A DNA stretch of 31,712 nucleotides from contig JBBBWG010026658.1 in NCBI GenBank assembly GCA_037176905.1, forward strand, positions 3,882 through 35,593, written 5' to 3'. The notes under the pieces are model-generated. The model was given only the letters and a program-made list of their open reading frames with translations. It was not told where the DNA came from and did no database searches. The DNA is from Azolla pinnata. Its lineage: Eukaryota > Streptophyta > Polypodiopsida > Salviniales > Salviniaceae. Positions 1-8,500 of this stretch are shown here, piece by piece. The position numbers were made by a program, and so were the translations under genes. How positions within the stretch are numbered: the stretch's first letter is position 1; every line of letters starts with the position of its first letter.

Positions 1-93
1 GGCGCCAGCGATTCCTATGGCATTGCATTCATCCATGTCTGACTGTGTCAGTGTGTGATGTTCTGTGGATTCTGAAGGCTTTGGATGAAGCAT
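1..93 (-). CDS. 5' end of a second cytochrome-b5/NADH reductase gene (partial, runs off the left edge)
   Basis: Reading the minus strand from the ATG at 93-91 gives 31 open codons that reach the window edge in frame. The peptide begins MLHPKPSEST and contains QSDMDECNA. It aligns residue by residue with the N terminus of the complete reductase gene at 2763-4298 (MIHPKLSDST, QSDMDECNA). The 5' flanks of both genes are homologous as well, so this is a tandem paralogue whose body lies left of the window. Only the variable N-terminal leader is visible; whether the haem and flavin domains are intact cannot be judged. The absence of any stop in 31 codons is compatible with a live gene. Confidence 0.7.
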   Translation of the reverse strand, partial: MLHPKPSESTEHHTLTQSDMDECNAIGIAGA

Positions 94-101
94 TTCAGCG
101 G

Positions 102-545
102 CAATGGAAAGCTCCCCTGAGGATGAATTTCAGGTGCAATTGGAAAGCTCCCCGGAGGATATTGAATAAAATTATGACAGATGCAATGGAAAGCTCCGCT
201 GAGAATGAGTATAAGTTATGATTACAGATGCAATGGAAAGCTCCCAGTATGAATATATAAAATTACAGATGCAGTGGAAGGTTGTCAGGATGAATATGTA
301 ATTACAGATGCAATGGAAAGCTCCCCTGAGGATGAATATAATTCCAGAGCTGGCAATGGAAAGCTCCCCTGAGCATGAATATATAATTCCAGAGTTGGTA
401 ATGGAAATCTCCCAGGATGAATATATAATTACACGGAGGCAATGAAAAGCTCTCAGGATGAATTTATATCATTACAGAGGCAATGGATTCAAGCTCTCAG
501 GAAAGGTTTCAGTTGCAATGGAAGAAGGCTCTCATGATGAATCTG
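102..545. repeat. Minisatellite in the 5' flank of the left reductase copy, about 11 units
   Basis: About eleven imperfect direct units of 35-47 bp, each starting with a variant of gcaatggaaagctcccc and continuing with gatgaatataattacaga. Unit starts lie near 102, 136, 183, 230, 271, 310, 353, 398, 438, 480 and 515. The array begins just upstream of the reductase ATG, so it occupies the promoter or 5' UTR. The right copy has only about five units (4304-4485). Confidence 0.8.
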
Positions 546-674
546 AATTCCTTATCAGTACCCGCACCAAATTATGTCTATGAACCTATGCACCTCTGTG
601 TCACAAACTGTATATATATAGATATGGATATAGATATGGCCAGCAGTACAGCTGAGGCAAGCCATTAAGCAGTG

Positions 675-686
675 GAAGATTAGGGT
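675..686 (-). promoter_or_regulatory. Telo-box-like motif (AAACCCTA) upstream of the left reductase copy
   Basis: The plus strand reads gattagggttt, which on the gene's strand is AAACCCTAAT. This is the plant telo-box, a known element of 5' regions of many plant genes. The same motif is conserved in the other copy at 4552-4563. Function here is inferred from motif and position only. Confidence 0.4.
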
Positions 687-1759
687 TTGAAATTCCTGGT
701 TGAATTTAGCAGATATGGTGGGTCAACTCAGGGAATCCAGCTTGTTCCTCAAATTCAAAATATCAAAACAGTTGCTTGGATCAAACGCCTCTAGTGTGTT
801 GCCATGTGACAAGGATCATGCCATTGTAATTATATGATTGTTAGGGCAAAATCCCTTTGTGATTTGATCGGAGTCCCCACACACAATTTCGAGTGATCAC
901 CAACTGCGATTAGATTAATTTGCAAAAACAGGCTGTTGGGTATCAGCACTCGAGAGGATTACGGGTCCCTGTTATTCCTCCGCAGGGTAATGCAAACCAT
1001 GATACTATTCTGTGGTTGAAGAGTAAAGAGGGCAACCGAGAACTTGCCGTCCGAAAGACTTTCAGCCATTCGGAGGCTCTTCATCTCTTTTGATAGGTCG
1101 CCGCCAACTGTGGTGAGCAATAGGATAATCAACAAATACACATCAAACCATGGGATATCAGCAATCGTGAAAGCGACATGGATCGGACATCTGCTCGCTT
1201 TGGGCCCAACTGGCTGGGCGCCCATTCATTGGGCATCGCCGAAATCGGATTTTGTGGCAATATTGCCGCTCCCGAATCCATCGTTTAGAAAGTGAGAATC
1301 AAGCCTAATTCAAGCAGCCTGCAGAGGTGGAAATTTGTCAATGGAAAGGTCGGATCTGGGGCCCCCAAGCGTTTCTAATCACATGCCGCTTCTCCGGTCA
1401 TCTTTCTCGATGGACCAGTCCACGGCATTCGCATCTCCTTCCTCTCTTGCACAAAAAGAAAATGTCAGATGTTTGATCGTGAAATGCTTGCAAATTTCTG
1501 TTATGGGCATGTAAATTGCTGATACAAATCAGTAGGCCTGAGCTAGTCCATGAGGATAAAGGGTCAAGTACCACTAATCTTTGCTCAGACAACCTATTCC
1601 ATGTCTGGTAACCTCAAATCAAATCAGGCAATTACAAGGAAATCACTAGATTACAATTAGGTATGGATGATATACTCGTGCGGGCTGAGAATCACCCTGT
1701 TTTATATTGGTTATGATCGCCTGTTGATTCGAGCATATATGCAGTACACATATGCCTGA

Positions 1760-1935
1760 CTTCTATTTCATTGTTTTCAAGACTTCCATCTCATCTTTTG
1801 TCTCTCGATTTCAGTTGGGCTTGTATAATAGTCATTCTCAGCGTTTGCATGAAATCCCATGGTTTTCCTTTTTAGAAGCACTGTGTAATTGACATGTTCC
1901 TGGTCATGAGTGATGCAAAATCAGAAGTTGCTACA
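1760..1935 (-). pseudogene. Fragment of a BARD1/BRCA1-like gene (exon 5 remnant)
   Basis: Bases 1775-1935 match 8649-8820, the 5' part of exon 5 of the intact BARD1-like gene and its upstream intron. Shared strings include cagttgggcttgtata, gtcattctcagcgtttgcat and ggttttcctttttaga. Immediately to the left, the sequence matches the region around the BARD1 stop codon (up to 5567). Everything between 5568 and 8632 of the intact gene is therefore missing here. Indels in the exon part break the frame (for example the extra at in gtataatagtc). With the RING end not recognised beyond 1935, this is a dead remnant. Confidence 0.75.
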
Positions 1936-1999
1936 TATTTTCATTTGCGAACAAGAAAATTATACATTTGACGCTGTGATTTACGTTTATTCATACCCG

Positions 2000-2445
2000 T
2001 CAGAAACAAAATTACGGTAGATCAATTCGATTGAAACTGAAACAAATTGTTTCGATTTTGAGCAAGAAGATATGTTGACGTTATTTACATCGATTTGTAC
2101 ATCACACATGATATACTGTCATTCAGTATTCAATTTCAGCCATCATTTACCATCTTTTTTTGTTATCAGAAACAAATGGTTTCATTGATTGATTTGATTT
2201 CCAACTTTGGGCAAGAATGATGAGACAATCATTCTATTCAATTTCATCCATCATCACTTCTTCTTACCACTTGTAACAACTTTATCTTTAACAGAAACAA
2301 ATGTTTTCATTGATCGGTTGATCTCAACAGTGAGCGGCAAAATTTACAGATTGTGGTTATTTGGGTTTATCTGCATGTGGCAGATGAAGAAACACTATAT
2401 GTCGCTTAATTTGGATACAAACGTTCCCATTGATCGATGGATCGA
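2000..2445. repeat. Degenerate tandem repeat, about 125-bp period
   Basis: The motif cagaaacaaatggtttcattgat and variants recur near 2003, 2040, 2167, 2293 and 2412, with partly matching sequence between them (gggcaagaa near 2055 and 2208; attcaatttcatccatcatc near 2130 and 2238). No gene is seen in it. The breakpoint between the two duplicated units must lie between about 1935 and 2500. Confidence 0.5.
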
Positions 2446-2518
2446 TTCCGATTGCAAACAGATATTATTTATTCGTTTTAATATTTTGCATCCTTTATCT
2501 GCCAAGACACATACATAG

Positions 2519-2690
2519 CCATGGCCATGGCTGCACTCTTCAATCAGCAGAGATGATTTTTGCATCAGGTTCCTTGGTGTTCGGCTTTCCAGACCTACCT
2601 TGTATTTTGCTCCCAAATGCCATGGCTCCACTCTTCTTTGAGTACGACAGTCACGACGACTTATCGATTCGCATCAGGTTTCCTTGTACT
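2519..2690. repeat. Two diverged direct copies of an approximately 105-bp segment
   Basis: The block ccatggctgcactcttc...gcatcaggttccttg (2525-2585) is repeated as ccatggctccactcttc...gcatcaggtttccttg (2621-2690). It lies just downstream of the reductase stop codon, probably in 3' UTR or the flank. Confidence 0.5.
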
Positions 2691-2762
2691 TTACATGCAG
2701 ATCTGACAGAGGATGTAATGGAGATGAATAGTTGTGGCCCCGGAACTGGCATGCAGGGCCCT

Positions 2763-4080
2763 TCAAGCATATACCGATTCGATCTCGACCCGATTCTCGA
2801 ATCGGTGGCATCGCGCTCTCTCGTAGCCCAAGTTGTCGAGATAAGCGCAGGCAGATTCCATCATGGGGAGCGGCCCGCACAGGAACACTGATGTCTCCGG
2901 GAAGCCGGCGGGAGGGAGATGAGCCCTGAGAATATCCTCATCGATCAAGCCTATGCTGTAAGCCCATTGGGCAGCGTCATCAGCATCAGCATCGGCATCG
3001 GCATCGGCTTCAGCATTGGCATCAAAATCTGGATCTGCAACTGCATCTGCATTTGCATCACTACCGGTGGAGGCCTTCGACACCACATACCAGACCTTGA
3101 AATTCGCCCGATCTCGCGCCCACCGGTCAAGCTGTGGCCGGAACATGATATCACCCGGAGTCTTGTTGGCAAAGACAAGCCATACTTCTGTCGGATCATC
3201 GGGGTCATCCATGATGGCCCTAATGACCTGATACACCGGGGTTATGCCTATTCCTCCAGCCACCATAGCACATCTCTTCATGTAGTGTTCCTTGCCTTGC
3301 GATCTGTAATGCCCGCTTCCGATGTACTCGATGTGGCCGAATGGGCCCCGCATCTCCACGCTCTCGCCCACCTGCAGATTGTCGAGGTGCTGGCTCATGA
3401 GCCCGCCATCAGGGAACTCGGGGTGCAATCCGCGCAAATAGACCTTGACGAGCAAATCGACAAAGCCGAGGTCGCGATCGGAGCTCACCGGGGTGTATGC
3501 CCTGGAGCAGGGCTTTCCATCGACGGTGGCGGAGATGTGCAGATACTTCCCCACAGGCAAGCCGAGGACATGCTTCTCGGAGGGCAGGTCGAAGCGAAGC
3601 AATTGGACGTCGCGAGTCAAGGATTCCTTGAAAGCGAGCTTGATCGCGATCACCCTGGACAGGTCGAGCGCCGCCATACCAGCAGCGGTTGCAGCCGCTC
3701 GATCATCGGGGCAACAAGCCCCAAGCATGTCTGATACTGCTGCCAGAGGCTCCGTCATTTCCCCAATCTTGAATTCCTCTAGCATCGACTTGGCCCCCGA
3801 CGAATGGATGGCATCGAACTCTTTGGTGCAGTTGCTGCCTGCATAGATCGCAATGCTGTCCGCCCTGCCCGGGTGCTCGTCCACGTACTTGGTGCAGTCG
3901 TACACGCTGTTGTGCACTGCGATCCATGGAGAATTCCGCGCTTTGTGCTCCTCCAGCTCGCTCTGTGTGATCTTCCTCGCGTTGCCCCATTTGCCGGCTC
4001 CTGCAACTGACTCTGGTTGTTGTTGTTGTTGTTGTGGTGGTGGTGGTGGTTGTTGTCTTTGTTGTTGTTGTTGTTGTTGT

Positions 4081-4146
<66 letters not shown>

Positions 4147-4298
4147 CGTCGTCGTTGTTGTGGTTGTTGTGGTTGTTGTGGTGGTGCTGGTGATGATGCT
4201 TCCGCCGCCTGTTCGCCAGCGATTTCCACAGCATTGCATTCATCCATGTCTGACTGTGCCGCTGTGTCTGTGGAGTCTGAAAGCTTTGGATGAATCAT
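2763..4298 (-). CDS. Nitrate-reductase-like cytochrome b5 / FAD-NADH reductase lacking the molybdenum domain
   Basis: A single open exon of 511 codons; start ATG at 4298. Residues 1-110 are a Pro/Gln leader with a run of about 30 Gln. A cytochrome-b5 domain follows (about 112-185) with haem ligands H142 (in HPGR) and H165 (in FDAIHSS). The FAD lobe has RAYT at 266-269 and GLMSQHLD; the NADH lobe has GGIGITP at 348-354 and the catalytic Cys C474 in CGPLPMM. Wording and order match the C-terminal half of plant nitrate reductase closely (for example LGLPVGK, GHIEY, GITPVYQVI). The sulfite-oxidase-type molybdopterin and dimer domains are absent, so nitrate reduction is not expected. Inferred role: electron transfer from NADH via FAD to b5 haem and an unknown acceptor, probably cytosolic because no signal or anchor is seen. 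An Asp/Ala-rich insert of about 30 residues (412-444) lies in an NADH-lobe loop. HPGG is changed to HPGR. Confidence 0.85.
2963..3060. repeat. GCATCG/GCATCA hexamer tract inside the reductase CDS
   Basis: Runs of gcatcg, gcatca and gcatct hexamers encode alternating Asp and Ala on the minus strand. They form the insert between the SKASTGSD and AQWAYS segments of the NADH lobe, a place where nitrate reductases have only a short loop. Confidence 0.8.
4017..4190. repeat. Poly-Gln/Pro-encoding trinucleotide tract (GTT/GCT)n
   Basis: Interrupted gttgttgtt and gttgctgtt triplets on the plus strand encode the poly-Gln run of the reductase leader on the minus strand. The long Val, Cys and Thr homopolymer ORFs in the other frames are artefacts of this tract. 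Confidence 0.9.
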
Positions 4299-4303
4299 CT
4301 CAG

Positions 4304-4485
4304 CGGCAATGGCTCTGGATGAGTCATTTCAGCGGCGTAGGAAGGCCTTCAGGATGAGCAATTGCAGAGGCAATGGAAGGCTCTCAGGACCAGTAATTGC
4401 AGAGGTAGTGGACAGCTCTCAGCATGAATATATAATTACAGAGGCAATGGATTGAAGCTCTCAGGACGAAGCTATGGAAGCTTAC
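4304..4485. repeat. Minisatellite in the 5' flank of the reductase gene, about 5 units
   Basis: Units start with gcaatgg or gtagtgg variants near 4304, 4331, 4369, 4404 and 4442, followed by ctctcaggatga and aattgcagag. This is the same repeat as 102-545 with fewer units. Confidence 0.75.
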
Positions 4486-4551
4486 AGAACTGTGTATACA
4501 TAAACAAGATCTGACCAGCGGTACACCTGAGACAAGCCAAGGCAGTGGAAG

Positions 4552-4563
4552 ATTAGGGTTTGA
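4552..4563 (-). promoter_or_regulatory. Telo-box-like motif upstream of the reductase gene
   Basis: gattagggttt on the plus strand (AAACCCTAAT on the gene's strand), about 255 bp upstream of the ATG. It is conserved with the left copy at 675-686. Confidence 0.4.
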
Positions 4564-5563
4564 AATTCTAGGGTTAGCAGATATGGTGGGTCAAACTCGG
4601 GAACCATCTACTTGTTCCCCAAAGTCAAACGGACGCCATTATTGTTAGGCCCAAATTCCTTCGTGATTTTATCAGCGTCCCCAGGTCTCGAGAGATCACC
4701 ATTCAACACAACTAGTATTCAAACCCTAGTCGAACGATTATCTCCAAACAATCTCGATTCTATTCTTTTGACTAGCCAGTCGATTGATTATGGACATCTC
4801 ATTGGTCGATAAAACGCATCAAACAGCAATTCTTAAAACATTTTGCAGGCCCCAAACTGCGATTATTTGATTGCATAACAGACTGTTGAGGGACCAGTTG
4901 AGAGGATTACGGAGGCGCTTATGGCTGTTATTCCTCCACGATTGAAGAAACAAAGAGGGCGATCAAGATGCTGTTCGAAGAGTCCGATGGAGCCCGACTT
5001 TCAGCCATCAAGAAGCTCTTCAAGTCAAAGCATCTCTTTCAGAAGGTCGCCACCAACTATGCTGGACAATAGGATAATCAACAACAAACACACATCAACC
5101 CTGCAATATCGGCATCATGAAAGCAAACATGTTGGATCAGGGCCCCACCAGTCACCAATCACAAAGCTTTTTGGCATACCCTAAATTGACAGCAACGGTC
5201 AGGATGAGAAATGGACCAGTCCACACCATTTCCACCTGAAGCTTCATATTCCTGTCTTGCCAAAAAACTGATGTTCCTTTCATATCTGAGTACCAAAGCT
5301 TAATCTCTGTGATGGTCTCTTAAAGATACAATCAGTAGGCCTGAGCTAGTGCATAGGAAGCTGCTCTCAATGGATGTCAAGCTGCTCGAAGCTTTATTCC
5401 ATTATCCTTGTCCATATAATCTATTCCAATGTCTCGTAACCTCAAATCAAATCAGGTTAACAAAGAAATCATTAGATTACAAATTAGGTAGGGATATACT
5501 TGTGCAGGCTGAGAATCACTGATTCTTCGCCCATTTGATTCCGATATATGCACACACTCTCTT

Positions 5564-8500
5564 CTATTCGAAGGGTTGGAGTTCATATGCTGCGACAGAA
5601 TCCAGGATCCATATGTGGCTCACCACCTTTGACCCCACTATCCCTGCATATGACTTAGCCTCCACATACCTTGCCTTAATTACTTCATCTCTATACTCCA
5701 TGTCATTATGAGACACATCTTTGCTGTAAACTATCACATCTCTGGCCTCTGTATTTACGTCCGGTGCATCCGGCATCATAGCAAGAATCTCCCCTCCACC
5801 GGCCTTCAAAAGCGCTTGCAAATCGGCTTTATAAGCACTAACAAAGCTCCCCATGAAGTAGAATCGCAGGCCATGGAATAGCCGGCAACCCTGAAAAAAC
5901 AAATGATAACATTACCTATAGCACCAGTAAACAGATCGCAATGTCACCATATAGCTTGATATGCATCTCACCTTTGCCATGGCCATGCCACGGGCATGTC
6001 GAGGTCCCCCAATCATGCCATGAATGTCTAAACTGACTTCGTATGGTTCTTCATTGACATATTTGCCCGCGGCCATGCAGGCAGATAGCCCTGCAGACCA
6101 TGGAAAAATGTGAGCTTGGGCTTGTGGAGGACCGCCTAGGTTCGTCTCAAAAGAAAAACCTATTCTATTGTCTATCAGAATGTGGAAAAGGGCACAAATT
6201 CAGCTAACACCATCCCTACATAGATTAGGAAGAGACATTGCCGTGGCAACCAAATATAACAGTAGCGATCAATGTCCATTCTTCCTTAGTTGAAAACTAA
6301 CTTAACAGAACAAAATGGATGGCAAAAGCACATACAGTCAACTTTTAGAATCCATTTTCCTTCCAAATTTGCAATCAGATACTTGAAGGTTCTTCTTGCA
6401 GCTCCCATTTCATCAGTACCAGAGATAAGGTGAGTGACCCGCGATGACCATGCTCTCTCGACCACTACTCCCGTACAACGAACAAAAGCAGCTAACAACT
6501 CCTACAGTGAGAAACTACGAGTATTACCATCACAAAATACAGATAGAATATCAATAGGTACTTAATAAAGTGGAGCTCTTACATTAGCACTGGCATTCAA
6601 CCCAGAAGCACAAAGAACCCACTTGGATGCCGGCCACTTCACTGAATGTTCTTCCATTGAGACCCCAATCTTCACATTTGACGGGGTCGAGGTTTCAGTA
6701 CTTGGCACATGAAATCCTTGTTTATATTCGTAATGAGCAGTTGTTCCATCTGGGGTAGAGGTTTCTACCGATGCCATATGCGCCTTAGGTTCGGGTTCAG
6801 GTGAAGAGCTTTTCATTTTAAGAGTGGGAGTTCTAATTGGTTGCACACAAGTGGTAGGTGTGTAGTCACAATGACAACTTTGCTCGTTTGTAGTACAAGT
6901 TTCCATGGTTGGCACATAAACATCAGAAGAAGAACCTGGAAGATTATCGTTTAATACTTTTGTGTTGGATACTGGAATTTGTTCAATAGCCAAGCAGGCA
7001 TGGTCTGCCTCAGTTTCTACAGCAGCAGAATCCACATTGCTTGAAAAGCATGACTTGAATCCCTTACGACCTTCATCTGGGAACTTTGTGCCAGAGTGTT
7101 CAGGGCAAAGAACCAAAAAATTACCCTGCATTGAACATAGTCCAAAAGGAAAACTTAGCCTCCATATTCAAATAGTAGAGAGGAAAGCTCAGAAATGACA
7201 GTTTTTCTGTCTTTCTAAAATTGAGATTAAGTTAAATGTTAGTTCAAATGCCCCACAGAAACGCTGGGGAAATGGTTGGCTGAGAGGAAACCCAGGTACA
7301 GGACTTCTTTCAGAAAATGGATAGCTAGAATGACACAAATTAAATAATGGCTACAGACATGGACTTACAAGATCCCATCGGCATGGCAGAGTCTGAGCGC
7401 AAGGATAATGGAAGCTTTTTCGGCATCGCTTCACATAACAGCCTAAAACAGCACCCCTTAACCCACATACGTTACACTTAATTTTATGTCCTCGAACTAC
7501 TTCTTGTGGTACATTCTTTACAACTTCGTCTTCATAATATACACCAGGAGCCCTACAGTTGAAACATTACTCAGGATTTAGTTGGCCAAACTTTTCTCCA
7601 CTTAATATGCTAGACAAGAGAATGAATAGGATCTACCATTCTGCACAGTTTTTATGCACACAAGATATCTGCCCTATCTTTTTTCCTCCAAGATTTACAA
7701 CAATTGCCTCCTTGTAATGGATCATCGTTCCTGCAACCTTTCGATTTAAATGGAAATTAAGTTCTGAAAAGTTAAAAGAAAGACAAACTATTATCACCAA
7801 AATTGATTTGAGCCTTGCCTGAGAATCGCATTTGTGACAAAAGGCACAAGTTCCATGCTGAGTGTTTAATACAGGGGTGCCAACACTGTCACCACTCTGG
7901 ATTGTTGATGTACCGTCTGCTTCAGGTTTAAGTGTTTTGGAGCATGCAGATTCACAATTTTAGAAAACGTAGAATTTAAATAACTGCAAAAAGTCACCAA
8001 CATAATTTATTCTTTTACCTTGAGGAGACAAAAGGTTTGAATTCAGTTTATCCAACTTGAGTTTACTCAGCTTGGAGTCAACTCTGGCCGAAGGCCATGT
8101 GTTTCCACTGCCAGTTCCCAATCTTTCCTGAAAAAGTCAAGGATTTCAACTCATTAGCTGCTATCAGAATACTTGTAGAGCATATAGCTTGACTGAAGAG
8201 TTATTTAAGAGAGGACTGCATACTCTTGTGTATTCTTCAGATTGTGCATTTTCTTGACCTTCTGCCTGGCTTCCCACACATGCCGACATGCATGATTTGT
8301 TAACATCGCCATTCTTATGTTGCTGAAATATACAATCCTGTTCCAGCTTTTGAGCATCATTCTTGCTTGATAACGTTGGAGAATTATCAACCTTTCCATG
8401 AACACCGACCGAATCACTGTCACAATCATGCTTATGTCGTTCTTCACTTGCTAAAGTTGAATTATCGCCCGACACTTCGTGTTTGCCTTCTGATGGATGT

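Larger units (their letters stand above)
1..1768. repeat. Left copy of a duplicated segment (partner 4207-5567)
   Basis: This stretch aligns collinearly and in the same orientation with 4207-5567. Matched blocks include the start-codon region, the motif gattagggtttgaaattc at 675-692 and 4552-4569, the block around 1040-1180 with 5010-5130, cagtaggcctgagctagt at 1531-1548 and 5331-5348, and caaatcaaatcagg near 1615 and 5443. The homology ends at cttctat (1760-1766 and 5561-5567), the point where the stop codon of the BARD1-like gene lies in the right copy. No gene other than the reductase start is seen in it. Several indels and many substitutions show that the duplication is not recent. Confidence 0.85.
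4207..5567. repeat. Right copy of the duplicated segment (partner 1-1768)
   Basis: It covers the first 30 codons and the 5' flank of the intact reductase gene and the spacer up to the stop codon of the BARD1-like gene. Apart from these coding ends, no gene is seen between 4299 and 5563. The two minus-strand genes are therefore about 1.27 kb apart, with the BARD1-like gene upstream. Confidence 0.85.

Noticed and set aside
102-545. A CRISPR array
   Set aside because: Units are imperfect, of uneven length and contiguous without unique spacers, in a plant nuclear context.
3703-4357. Poly-Thr, poly-Asn, poly-Cys and poly-Val ORFs around 4000-4200
   Set aside because: Alternative frames of the poly-Gln triplet tract of the reductase gene.
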